DNA of 64,000 bases from positions 1 through 64,000 of the forward strand of contig CAKZQS010000016.1 in assembly GCA_937141935.1 (NCBI GenBank), written 5' to 3'. The translations under genes and the position numbers were made by a program. Below are positions 45,851 through 54,539 of this stretch, piece by piece. How positions within the stretch are numbered: position 1 is the first letter of the stretch; each line of letters begins with the position of its first letter. Below the pieces are notes generated by a model. That model was not told the origin of the DNA, did no database searches, and was given only the letters and a program-made list of their open reading frames with translations. The stretch comes from an uncultured Ectothiorhodospiraceae bacterium. Its GTDB lineage: Bacteria; Pseudomonadota; Gammaproteobacteria; Nevskiales; Oceanococcaceae.

Positions 45851-47323
45851 TCAGTCGACGAAGGGCCACACGCCGTTGGTGAAGCGCAGCACCATGAAGC
45901 CGTTGTCTTGGCAGGTGGTCCACAGTTCGCCGCGCTCGGGGATCAGACGCACTTGGGCCGAGCACCAGTCGGCCGTCAGGCTGGTGGTGCCGCCGGCCGA
46001 GCCGACGAGTCCGTTGGCGTGCTGGGAGCCGGGGATGGCGGTACGGTTGCCTTCCTGCGCGGGCGGGTTGAAGTAGGCGATTTCACGCGGGGCGTAGGGG
46101 TCGCGCACGTCGAAGACGCGAATGCCCGATTGGAAGTAGCCGCAGGCCACGGTGGTCGTATTGGTCACGCGATCGACGCCGCAGTAATGACCCTCGTAGC
46201 CGAAAACGCCCGTATTGAACAAGTCTGCGGTGCGCAGCTCCTCACGCTCGGGCATGTGGATTTCGAGTTTCAGCTTCGAGGCGACAACCGGCTGCGTTTC
46301 ATCGCGGATGTCGATGAGCCGGGCGGCGCCCAGTCCTGCTTCGTCAACGAACAGGATGAAGGGATTGCCACCGATGGTGATCGGAACGGTGTGCTGAGCG
46401 GCGCTGCCGTCGGTCCAGCACACCTCACCCAATACTTCGGCACCCGCCAGCGTCTCGCGATCTTGGACGTGGGAGGTATCAACGATGCGCAGGCCGTTGC
46501 CGACACCGTCGCACTCCCGGTTTGAAGCCAGGTAGGCGCGGGTGCCGTCCTCGCTCATGCTTAGCCCATGGGTCTGGCGATTGATGTTGCTGATTGGCGT
46601 CGGGGCGCTCGGCTCCGTCACGTCTATGGCTACGGTGATTGGAGTTCTGGTGGAAGACCCGTAGTAGATCGTACCGTCCGGTGCCCAGTTGCCCTCGTGT
46701 CCGACGGGCAATTGAACCGGGGTGCTTGCCATCAACTCAGGTTGCGTGCAGTCGCTCGCGACGTCGTACACATCAAAGTACACGGGGCCCTGGCCGTTCC
46801 ACCCCGCGACGGCGCCGAGCAGGCCACGCCGCTCGTTAACCTTCAAGGACTCCCATGGGTCGAGCATCGCACCGGTCGTCAAATTGACGGTTCTGACGGG
46901 ATTTGTCGGATCGCTGACGTCGATGACCTGCGTACCGGGAACGGTATGCGCAGCGATGCCGCCCAACTGGGTGTCGTAGTAGGCGCAATCGTCATACCAG
47001 GCCATTTGCCAGCTCGCCCCCTCACCCTGGAACTGCCCGGTGAGTTCCAGATTGCACCAGTAACCCTGCTGCGAACGGCCGCTGGTGCGGTCCTCGATGG
47101 CCACACGACCCTGGATGTCGGTTTCCGGTTGCGAGCCGGGCCCGCACTGGGCACGCGGCACGGGGCCTTCGAATACAGTCGCTGCGCCACCGCTGTCATC
47201 CGCGGTTCGCAGGTCCGGTGTACCGCGCTCGGTGATGTCAGCGCGACCGCCGCCGCAGGCGGCCAGCAGCAAGGTCAGGCTTGTGGCTGCCAGTATCGGC
47301 AGCGGGGGTGCATGGCTAGGCAT
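45851..47323 (-). CDS. LVIVD-repeat lipoprotein, paralogue 4
   Basis: 490 residues. The signal ends LTLLLAAC. It keeps PETDIQGRVAIEDRTSGRSQ, YDDCAYYDT, AMLDPWESLKVNERRGLLGA, YFDVYDVASDC, FILFVDEAG, ARLIDIRDETQP, IRVFDVRDPYAPREIAYFNPP and the C-terminal ELWTTCQDNGFMVLRFTNGV. The loops are more divergent than in paralogues 1-3. ATG 47323 has a GAGGAG site; another in-frame ATG at 47365 exists but fits the signal less well. The 21-bp motif is 142 bp upstream of the chosen ATG. Confidence 0.88.
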   Translation of the reverse strand: MPSHAPPLPILAATSLTLLLAACGGGRADITERGTPDLRTADDSGGAATVFEGPVPRAQCGPGSQPETDIQGRVAIEDRTSGRSQQGYWCNLELTGQFQGEGASWQMAWYDDCAYYDTQLGGIAAHTVPGTQVIDVSDPTNPVRTVNLTTGAMLDPWESLKVNERRGLLGAVAGWNGQGPVYFDVYDVASDCTQPELMASTPVQLPVGHEGNWAPDGTIYYGSSTRTPITVAIDVTEPSAPTPISNINRQTHGLSMSEDGTRAYLASNRECDGVGNGLRIVDTSHVQDRETLAGAEVLGEVCWTDGSAAQHTVPITIGGNPFILFVDEAGLGAARLIDIRDETQPVVASKLKLEIHMPEREELRTADLFNTGVFGYEGHYCGVDRVTNTTTVACGYFQSGIRVFDVRDPYAPREIAYFNPPAQEGNRTAIPGSQHANGLVGSAGGTTSLTADWCSAQVRLIPERGELWTTCQDNGFMVLRFTNGVWPFVD

Positions 47324-47465
47324 CGGGCTCTCCTCTATCTTCTCGGCCGGAGACGGTCGCGGCATGCCGCTGAACCGTGCGGGCGCGGCTGCGGCTCGGC
47401 CGCATGGCCGGACCACTGGCGCTGCTACGCCCAAGTTTCACGCTACGGGATGCCCGGCCCCCGCA

Positions 47466-47486
47466 CCATTAGACATTCGGGGGAGC
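47466..47486 (-). promoter_or_regulatory. 21-bp regulon motif, LVIVD gene 4
   Basis: On the minus strand it reads GCTCCCCCGAATG then TCTAATGG. The core CCCCCGAATGTCTAAT is identical to that of LVIVD gene 1. Confidence 0.68.
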
Positions 47487-47499
47487 TTCGGCGAATCGC

Positions 47500-50022
47500 T
47501 TAGCGGCAGATCAGGCTCAGGTCCACGGCATCAGCCATTGCGGCGTAGCCGGCGTCGTTCGGGTGCAGGCCGTCACCGCTGTCGTACTGCGCGTCCATTT
47601 GTTCGGCGTCGTCCGGCGCCGCCACGGCCTGCTCGAAATCGATGAAGCCATCGAACTGCGGGGAATTTTCGCGTGTCCAGCAGTTGATGGCGTTGCGAGC
47701 CGCCACGTTGTCGGGTGACCCGTGCAGGCCGGGGTTACTGGCCGGTGTCTGGGGGCTGACCAGCAGCCGCATCCCTTGGGCATGCACGCGGTTGCGCAGC
47801 AACTCCAGGCCTTGGACGACGGCATCCGCGCTCGCGCTGTTGAAGCCGAGATCGTTGGTGCCCTCCAGCAGGATCACGTCGCGCACCTGCGGCCACAGGA
47901 ACACGTCGCCATCAATGCGTCGCTGGGCCGAATCGCTGGGAAAGAACTCGCGCGTATCGGTCAGAATTTTGTTCGCGCCAATGCCGGCGTTCAGCACCAC
48001 GACGTGTTCGCAGCCCGGCGTCTGTGCCAGCCGGCGCTGCAGGATATCCGGCCAGCGCTGGTTAGCATTGACGGTCGAGGACGAACCGTCGGTAATCGAA
48101 TCGCCTAGCGCCACCACGGTCCGAACCGGCTGCGGGCTGATGACGTCGATGCCCTGCAGGTAGAACCAGCTTGTGGTCGGCACGGCGAAGGGCAGTCCTT
48201 GCGTGTCGCCGGTGTGGTCGCCACCCGGGGCGATGAAAGAACGCTGGTGCGCCTCGACATGCCCGGTCACGGCGGGCACGGCGGCCGGCACATGGATGCT
48301 GACAGCCAGGTCGGTGAAGGCGTCGACCTCGAAGTCCGCCACCGCGTCGCTGATGGCATCGGCGCCGGGCGGCAGGGTGATCTGCGTATCCCCGCCGTTG
48401 AAGGTGACCGGCCGCAGGCTGTCGGCATCCACGGCCGCGCCATCGGCCGCCCGCGCAATGGTGATGGGGCCCAGAGTCAGGTCCGCGCTGCCGTAGCGGT
48501 TCGACAGCCGCACGCGCGGCGCGCTGCCGCTGGCGTGCGGGTGCACGATCATGCGCAGTGTCTGCTGACCACTGACGGCGCCGGGCGCGGGCATCATGCT
48601 GGTGCTCCAGGCGGTAGCCGGCACGGGGCCCGCGTTGACAGGCTGTGCGTCTTCCTTTGGTGCCGTGCGGCCGCGCAGCCATTGCAGGTCGATGGCCGCG
48701 GCCATCGCGGCGTAGCCGGCATCGTTCGGGTGCAGGCCGTCGCCGCTGTCGAAATCGGGATTCAGCACACCGGGCCGGGCGGGGTCTTCCATCACCCGAT
48801 CCCAGTCCACGAGCTGGTCATAGATGCCGCTGCTGCGGATGTATGCGTTGATCTGCTGCCGCTTGGCCTCCTGTTCGGCCAATGCACCGTAGCTTGGGAT
48901 AAAGAATGTGGTGGCCGGCATGAGGGTGCTGCCGATCAGGTGGATGCCTGCCGCGCGGATGCGCGTAGCCACCTGCGTGATGCCAGCGATGATTTCCTCG
49001 GCGCTGCGGTACGGGGACAGCCCCAGGTCGTTAATGCCCTCCATGAAGATCACGTCGGTGACACCGCGGCGGGCGAGTACGTCCCAGTTCATGCGCGCCA
49101 AGGCGTTGCGGCCTTGGCCCGGCAGCGCACCGTCCGTCAGCACGCGGTTGCCGGAGATGCCCTTGTTAACGACGATCATCTGCTCGGCGGCAGGCAGTTC
49201 AGCGCGGATTCGCCGTTGCAACACGTCCGGGTAGCGGCGGTTGGCATCGGTGGTCGAGTTCAGCCCTTCGGTGATCGAGTCGCCGAAGGCCACGACGACG
49301 TTGCGCTGCTGCGGGGCGAAGCCGTCGATGCCCGCCACGAAGTGCCAGCGCTCGGTGGTCTGCGTGTAGGCCGCGCCGGCTTCATCGGCTGCGTGATCAC
49401 CCGATTCGGTGATGAACGACGTGGCCTGGGCAAAATCATGCCCGGTCGGCAGGCCCGTCGCCTGTGGCAGATGCAGGCTGACGGCCAGTGCCTCGAAGGC
49501 CTGCACCGGAAACTCCACAACGTCGCTGACCACCTGCGTGCCCGGCGCCAGCGTGATCTGCCCCTGCCCACCGAAGAGCAGCGGTACGTTGCTCCCCGGC
49601 TGCAGAGCCGCGCCCTCGGCTTGGCGTCCGAGCCAAGCGCTGCTGACAACCAGCGGGCGCTCACCAAAGCGGTTGCTCAGGTGCACGCGCAGCCGCTCAC
49701 CCTCCCAGTGCGTAGTGACGATGTTGCGAATGGTCTGGTCGTCGAAGCCTGTGCCGTCAAGCGGGGCGATACCGCTGCTCCAGATAGGCGCCCAGTGGGC
49801 CAGCCGGTTGCGCTCGCTGTCCGCACCTTGCGGTGGCACCGCGCAGGCTGCGGCTCCGACCGGTGGTGTCGGCACCGGGGCCTGCGTTGGGGCGCCGGAG
49901 GGGGACGGCTGGGGTGACTCGGGGGCGTCGCCGCCCGCCGCAGGGCGGCCGCCCGAACCGCAGGCGGCAAGCAGCGCACTGAACAGCAGAGGCGACAGGA
50001 AGGCGAGGGCACGTTGGGGCAT
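47500..50022 (-). CDS. Lipoprotein with two tandem SGNH/GDSL hydrolase domains
   Basis: 840 residues. The signal ends in lipobox SALLAAC. Domain 1 has FGDSITEG with Ser249, KGISGNRVL (block II), FMEGINDLGLS (block III) and DGLHPNDAGYAAM (block V). Domain 2 repeats this: LGDSITDG with Ser642, NAGIGANKIL, LLEGTNDLGFN and DGLHPNDAGYAAM. Each hydrolase unit is preceded by a jelly-roll-like region (RVHLSNRFGERPLVV / RVRLSNRYGSADLTL). So the gene arose by internal duplication of a whole beta-domain plus SGNH unit, both apparently active. Such enzymes cleave esters; substrate unknown. It lies between LVIVD paralogues 4 and 5. Confidence 0.9.
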   Translation of the reverse strand: MPQRALAFLSPLLFSALLAACGSGGRPAAGGDAPESPQPSPSGAPTQAPVPTPPVGAAACAVPPQGADSERNRLAHWAPIWSSGIAPLDGTGFDDQTIRNIVTTHWEGERLRVHLSNRFGERPLVVSSAWLGRQAEGAALQPGSNVPLLFGGQGQITLAPGTQVVSDVVEFPVQAFEALAVSLHLPQATGLPTGHDFAQATSFITESGDHAADEAGAAYTQTTERWHFVAGIDGFAPQQRNVVVAFGDSITEGLNSTTDANRRYPDVLQRRIRAELPAAEQMIVVNKGISGNRVLTDGALPGQGRNALARMNWDVLARRGVTDVIFMEGINDLGLSPYRSAEEIIAGITQVATRIRAAGIHLIGSTLMPATTFFIPSYGALAEQEAKRQQINAYIRSSGIYDQLVDWDRVMEDPARPGVLNPDFDSGDGLHPNDAGYAAMAAAIDLQWLRGRTAPKEDAQPVNAGPVPATAWSTSMMPAPGAVSGQQTLRMIVHPHASGSAPRVRLSNRYGSADLTLGPITIARAADGAAVDADSLRPVTFNGGDTQITLPPGADAISDAVADFEVDAFTDLAVSIHVPAAVPAVTGHVEAHQRSFIAPGGDHTGDTQGLPFAVPTTSWFYLQGIDVISPQPVRTVVALGDSITDGSSSTVNANQRWPDILQRRLAQTPGCEHVVVLNAGIGANKILTDTREFFPSDSAQRRIDGDVFLWPQVRDVILLEGTNDLGFNSASADAVVQGLELLRNRVHAQGMRLLVSPQTPASNPGLHGSPDNVAARNAINCWTRENSPQFDGFIDFEQAVAAPDDAEQMDAQYDSGDGLHPNDAGYAAMADAVDLSLICR

Positions 50023-50046
50023 GAGAGATCAGTACGCGGACGGGTC

Positions 50047-50072
50047 AAAAAAAGGCGCCCCACGGGGCGCCT
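50047..50072 (-). terminator. Intrinsic terminator after LVIVD gene 5
   Basis: Read on the minus strand, stem AGGCGCCC's complement GGGCGCCT pairs across a 4-nt loop and is followed by seven T residues, about 45 bp after the stop of LVIVD gene 5. The SGNH gene downstream must therefore have its own promoter or depend on read-through. Confidence 0.85.
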
Positions 50073-50118
50073 GCGGACAATAGCGGCCGTGCCCGCCGGA
50101 GCGGGCGCGCGAGCGGCG

Positions 50119-51615
50119 TTAGTCGCTGTCGTTAAACGGCCAGACGTTGTCTGCGAACTGGAGAATCATGAAACCGTTGTCCTGGCAGGTTCCCCAAAGT
50201 TCGCCCCGTTCACGGACGAAGCGAATTTGCGCGCTGCACCAGTCGGCGGTCATTTGCACACCCTGGCCGAGGCCACCCAGATCGCCCGCTGCATGCTGCG
50301 AGCCGGACAGCTGGTCCTGCTTGCCCACCTGCGCCGGCGGGTTGTAATAGGCGATCTCGCGCGGGAAGTAGGGGTCACGAATATCGAAGACGCGAATCCC
50401 GGAGTTGAAGTAGCCGCAGGCCAGCGCCTGGGCGTTCTCCGGGTCATCTGCCGTGCAGTAATGGCTGTCGTAGCCGAACAGAACCTGGCCGGGGTAATCC
50501 GCCAGCACGGTGGCGCAGTTTGCCGGGTCATGGGTTTCGAGCATCAGCTTGGCTGTGAGCTGGGGGTTGGCCTCATCCGAAATGTCGAAGATGCGCGCAA
50601 AGGCGAAGGGCGAAAGCCCCGACGCACAGTTCTTGCCGGATATGCCGGCTTCATCCACGAACACGATGTGCGGCACGCCGTTGATCTTGATCGGTAGCGT
50701 GTGCTGTGCCGTTTCCGAGCCGTCGAGCCAGTAGGTCTCGCTGATGATCGGGACTTCGGGGTTCTCGGCGCGGTTCTGGATATCCGTGGTGTCGTAGATC
50801 ACCAGTCCGTTGTCGGTGGAGCCAGAAGCCCCCGATGCGAGACCCAGCGAGACGACATAGGCCCGGGTCCCGTCCTCGTTGGTCGACAGCCCATGCGTGC
50901 TGGCCGCAGGCGTCGTCCAGGTCAGCATGTATTCGGGGTTGGTGGGGTCGCTGATGTCGAAGGCACTGTAATCGCCGGTGGACGAGCTGTAATAGGTGAG
51001 GCCGTCCTGGGAAAAGTTGCCCTCGTGGCCCGAGGTGTCCGCCATCTCCGCGTTGGCGAGCAATTCCGGATGCGTGCACCCGCCGGAGAGGTCATACAGG
51101 TCGAACTGATTGCCACCACCGCCTTCCTGGCCATCCACGGCGCCGAGCATCGCGCGCTTCTCGTTCACCTTGAGCGACTCCCAGGGGTCGAGCATCGGCG
51201 TGGTGGTCAGGTAAGCGCTGGGGCGCGGGTTGGTGCGGTTGGAGGCGTCGATCACGACGACGCCCGGCCGCTCGCGCGCGTCGTTGCGCTTGGTGCCGTA
51301 GTAGGCACAGTCGTCGTACCAGGCCATTTGCCAACTGGCGCCGTCCCCCTGCCATTGGCCTACCAGGTCCAGGTTGCAGTTATAGCCTTGCTGCGATCGA
51401 CCGCTGACCCGGTCCACAAGGGGGACCTGGCCCTGCAAACCGGTTTCCACCCGGTCCTCGGCGCGACAGATGGCCTTGCGGACGGGTTTCTCCCAGGGCA
51501 CCTGAACATGATCGTCAAGCGACCGGCTCGGTGCGGTCGGCGTGCTGCCAAGCTCGCGCCCGCCACCGCAGGCCACGGTCAGCACGCACGCAGCGGCGAT
51601 GAAGGGAATTCGCAT
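50119..51615 (-). CDS. LVIVD-repeat lipoprotein, paralogue 5 (most divergent)
   Basis: 498 residues. The signal is MRIPFIAAACVLTVAC. The first family block is altered (VETGLQGQVPLVDRVSGRSQ). YDDCAYYGT, PMLDPWESLKVNEKRAMLGA, HIVFVDEAG, ARIFDISDEANP, IRVFDIRDPYFPREIAYYNPP and the C-terminal ELWGTCQDNGFMILQFADNV remain. An extra loop with Cys (GISGKNCASGLS, DPANCATVL) may form a disulfide. ATG 51615 has a GGAGAC ahead. The motif lies 101 bp upstream. Function unknown. Confidence 0.87.
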   Translation of the reverse strand: MRIPFIAAACVLTVACGGGRELGSTPTAPSRSLDDHVQVPWEKPVRKAICRAEDRVETGLQGQVPLVDRVSGRSQQGYNCNLDLVGQWQGDGASWQMAWYDDCAYYGTKRNDARERPGVVVIDASNRTNPRPSAYLTTTPMLDPWESLKVNEKRAMLGAVDGQEGGGGNQFDLYDLSGGCTHPELLANAEMADTSGHEGNFSQDGLTYYSSSTGDYSAFDISDPTNPEYMLTWTTPAASTHGLSTNEDGTRAYVVSLGLASGASGSTDNGLVIYDTTDIQNRAENPEVPIISETYWLDGSETAQHTLPIKINGVPHIVFVDEAGISGKNCASGLSPFAFARIFDISDEANPQLTAKLMLETHDPANCATVLADYPGQVLFGYDSHYCTADDPENAQALACGYFNSGIRVFDIRDPYFPREIAYYNPPAQVGKQDQLSGSQHAAGDLGGLGQGVQMTADWCSAQIRFVRERGELWGTCQDNGFMILQFADNVWPFNDSD

Positions 51616-51716
51616 GTGGGGTCTCCAATCCAAGGTTTTCCGGTCTCCTGCCCCGCAGTCGCCATGGCCTGCGCCGAGGGTGCACAGGCGGTTATAGCAC
51701 CGGGCCGGTGCCCCGC

Positions 51717-51737
51717 CTATACGACTTTTGGTGGAGT
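51717..51737 (-). promoter_or_regulatory. 21-bp regulon motif, LVIVD gene 5
   Basis: On the minus strand it reads ACTCCACCAAAAG then TCGTATAG. It shows the ACCAA core of the porin/regulator version together with the GTC-n2-ATAG end of the LVIVD version. Confidence 0.6.
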
Positions 51738-51744
51738 CTGCGGC

Positions 51745-52734
51745 CTAGGGGGCATCCGCCGGCGCAAGGGGCCACGCGGCGCGCATGTTCTCAAGCAGCT
51801 TGCGTGCCGCCACGGGGTGCAATTCCGCAGCCCAGGGTCCGCTGCGCAGCCACCATGTGCCGGAATCGGGCCCATGGTGCAAAGAGACGGCGAGCTGCGG
51901 CCGGCGCTCCAGGTCAATCCGCACTCGCAACTCCGCCTCGGCCGGGATGTCCCCGGAATCGACATAGGCTCGCGAGTACAGCTCTTGCAAATGGCCGAGC
52001 ATCGTCTCGCCGGACGCGACCCGCCGGTCAGCATGATCGCTGTCGACGAAGTGCCGCAGCCGCGCCTGTCCGGCGTGGCGCTGCCGCAAGCGGAGCGTGC
52101 GGCCGCCAAGTTCCACCTCAAAGGCTCGGACCTCGGGGAGTGCGACGGGCACCAGCTGGGCCTCGCTCAGCCGGGTGGGCGGCCCCTCGAAGCTGCGGGC
52201 CAGTCGGGCATCCACCAGGTAGATCTCCGGCTGTCCCGTCACGCGGATATAGCGGCCGTCGCCGCCAAACGTTTCCAGCCCGAACTCGATCTGCAGCGTG
52301 CGTTCGTCGGTTTCGATGCGCAGGCGGCGTTCGACCTGCTCAAAGCCCAGGCGGCTGCGCTGCGCGGCGTCCGGCGCGGGGTACACCCGGCGGGCACGCA
52401 GCGGCGAAAGGAGCGCGAGGCCGCGTTGGACGACGTGACTCGGTGGGGCCAGCAGCGGGGGCGGCGGCGTTGGGGGCGCGGTGCCGGGTACCGCAGCGGG
52501 CGGCTCCGGTAGCAGCTCCATCCGGAACGGTCGCAGGACGGCAGCCGGCTGTGGCTCGAGGCGAGTCAGGCCGCCCGGCCAGTCGTGCTCCAGCCGCCGG
52601 ATGTCGGCAGGGTCGATATGCAGGACGACGGTCCGCGCCTTGATGTCCTGCGGGTCGACGTTGCGCCAGCCCCACAGTGCAATGAGCACGCCCAAGGCGA
52701 GCAGCAGCAGGTGAAATGCCAGGATTCGCGTCAT
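51745..52734 (-). CDS. DUF4340-like protein of a Gld-type ABC operon
   Basis: 329 residues: one N-terminal membrane helix (ILAFHLLLLALGVLIALWGW), then a soluble region with a Pro-rich loop (AVPGTAPPTPPPPLL) and beta-rich sequence (YIRVTGQPEIYLVDARLARSF). Position and layout are those of the DUF4340 gene that closes gldA-gldF-gldG-like operons; sequence similarity alone would not prove it. The ATG overlaps the upstream stop by one base (TGATG). It ends the four-gene operon. Confidence 0.65.
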   Translation of the reverse strand: MTRILAFHLLLLALGVLIALWGWRNVDPQDIKARTVVLHIDPADIRRLEHDWPGGLTRLEPQPAAVLRPFRMELLPEPPAAVPGTAPPTPPPPLLAPPSHVVQRGLALLSPLRARRVYPAPDAAQRSRLGFEQVERRLRIETDERTLQIEFGLETFGGDGRYIRVTGQPEIYLVDARLARSFEGPPTRLSEAQLVPVALPEVRAFEVELGGRTLRLRQRHAGQARLRHFVDSDHADRRVASGETMLGHLQELYSRAYVDSGDIPAEAELRVRIDLERRPQLAVSLHHGPDSGTWWLRSGPWAAELHPVAARKLLENMRAAWPLAPADAP

Positions 52735-54539
52735 CAGGATGGCTTGCGACGACGTTGCCAGCGGGTCATGCCCAGGCCGAGCAGCAGTACGCTGAGCGGG
52801 GCCAGGAAGGTGGAGCCGTAGAACCACAGCAGGTCCCGGTCGCGGGTGTGCCGAATCGGGACATGCTCCGGGGCGGCGACCTCAGCCGCACCCTGCTGCT
52901 CGTCGCGCAATAACCACAACAGGGCGTCCAGGGCGAACTGCAGGTTGGGCTCGCTGGTCAGCAGCTTGTCGTCGAGCACATCCGAGTCGGCGACGACCAG
53001 CGCGCGTGTTGCCGGCGCGTCGCTCTGGGCCAGCTCCACCGCGGCGGCGATATTGAACAGCCCGCTGCGCTCGTGTTCGTCGTGCGCCCAGTCCTGATCG
53101 GTGTCGAGAAAGGTGCGCGCTCGCGTGCGTGCGACAAAGGTGGTTTTTGCGCGCGTGTCCGGCAGCCGCTCCAGCGCCCCGGCGCGGCGAAACATCAGCG
53201 CCGCACGCCGGCGTACGTCGTTGAGCGTGCGCACGCTGGGGTGGGTTGTGAAGTCGGTCGAGAAAATGAAGCCGCGGTCGGCCAGCGTTTGCGTGTCGCG
53301 GAAAAACTCGCGCTCATGCGCAAGTACGCCCGGGAGCGGCGCCAGGCCGAGCGTTGCCAGAAGAGGCTCGAGGCCATGGTCGGCGTCGGGGTCCAGCAGC
53401 AGCAGCAGCGCCCCGCCGCCACTGACATAGGCGCGCAGCGAGGCGACCTCATGTGGCAGGAACCGCTGCGACGGCCCGTGGATCACGACCAGGTCGGCGT
53501 CGCGGGGCACTTCGCGGCCGAGCCTGGCCGGGCTGAGGTAGAGCACCTTGTTGTTGAGCGAACGGATGATCTGGCCAAATTGCGCTGCGGCGTCGGGTTC
53601 GCCGTCGCGCGCGGCGCGATCCGGGCGCTCACCATGCTCGTGGGTCAGGTAGACGGTGCGCTGTTCGCGGGTCAGCTGCGCCAGGCGTTCGCGCACCGCG
53701 GTGTCCAGATTCACCAGGCGTCTGCGCGCAAGCTCGAAATCTTCGCCAATGCTCCACGACTCATGCCGTTCGCCGCCGATCAGGCTGACGGTGCCGTTGC
53801 GGTTCACATCCAGCCGCTTGGCGAGGTCGAACTCCAGCGCCTGATCGGCCACGTACAGCGACGCCCCCGCCGCCTCGAGGGCCTCGAAGTAGTCGCGCAA
53901 CTGCGCAAGGACCGGGCTCTGCTTCTCGAAGAACAGTACGAATTCGATCGGGCGTGCTGAACTGCGCAGCAGCGCGAGTGTCGCCTCGCTCGGTGCCGTG
54001 GGCGCCGCGTAGGACATGTCGACCCGCCGGTCCAGGCGGTTGGCACCAAAGTTGATGAGCACCAGGGCCACCAGCCCCAGGCTCAGGGTAAAACCGAGGC
54101 CACTGGCCTGCAGGGTGCGCTGCGCGTCCACCTGTGGGGCATGGCGCTGCTGCCGCACAGAGAGTTCCAGCGCCAGCGCCGTAACAGCCCCACAGAAGGA
54201 GGCGCCGATCGCCGCCGCGAGCAACAGAGCGCGCGTGTCCGCCGCGCGTAGCTCGTGCGCCCAGCCAGCCGCGATAAAAAGGCCGACGCCGGCGCCAACC
54301 AAGGCCAGCGCGCCCACCCGCACCCCCTGCGCCTGTCGCCGCCCCCGGGGCGCATGGCGCAGTTGGACACCGGCCATTGCCAGCGCAAGCACCGCCGTCC
54401 CGCCGGCGACAATCAGATTGATCTGCGCAAGCGCGCCGCGCGGCAGCAGGCGCTCGGCCAGCAGTACGCCACCCAGCGCCACGAAGGCCAGGGCCGTCGG
54501 CAGCCAGGGCGCGACTACGCGGCCGCGGGAGGCGCTCAT
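52734..54539 (-). CDS. GldG-like ABC transporter auxiliary protein
   Basis: 601 residues. Several N-terminal helices (to about residue 150) precede a periplasmic domain with RRVDMSYAAPTAPSEATLALLRSSARPIEFVLFFEKQSPVL, DVNRNGTVSLIGG, REQRTVYLTHEHGE, DLVVIHGPSQRFLPHEVASLRAYVSGGGALLLLLDPD, and a C-terminal helix. This is the GldG/ABC-type uncharacterised transport layout with a GATase-like fold. In Bacteroidetes GldG serves gliding, but homologues are widespread in non-gliders. The ATG overlaps the permease stop (ATGA); an in-frame GTG nine bases upstream is less likely. Confidence 0.82.
   Translation of the reverse strand: MSASRGRVVAPWLPTALAFVALGGVLLAERLLPRGALAQINLIVAGGTAVLALAMAGVQLRHAPRGRRQAQGVRVGALALVGAGVGLFIAAGWAHELRAADTRALLLAAAIGASFCGAVTALALELSVRQQRHAPQVDAQRTLQASGLGFTLSLGLVALVLINFGANRLDRRVDMSYAAPTAPSEATLALLRSSARPIEFVLFFEKQSPVLAQLRDYFEALEAAGASLYVADQALEFDLAKRLDVNRNGTVSLIGGERHESWSIGEDFELARRRLVNLDTAVRERLAQLTREQRTVYLTHEHGERPDRAARDGEPDAAAQFGQIIRSLNNKVLYLSPARLGREVPRDADLVVIHGPSQRFLPHEVASLRAYVSGGGALLLLLDPDADHGLEPLLATLGLAPLPGVLAHEREFFRDTQTLADRGFIFSTDFTTHPSVRTLNDVRRRAALMFRRAGALERLPDTRAKTTFVARTRARTFLDTDQDWAHDEHERSGLFNIAAAVELAQSDAPATRALVVADSDVLDDKLLTSEPNLQFALDALLWLLRDEQQGAAEVAAPEHVPIRHTRDRDLLWFYGSTFLAPLSVLLLGLGMTRWQRRRKPS

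Noticed and set aside
41335-46525. Several 250-650 codon plus-strand frames opposite the LVIVD genes
   Set aside because: They mirror each other only because the LVIVD genes are paralogous; no ribosome-binding sites or domains.
41236-51615. Repeated DNA blocks in the LVIVD region as possible CRISPR or mobile repeats
   Set aside because: The repeats are in-frame coding conservation between paralogues, spaced by whole genes, not short regular repeats with spacers.
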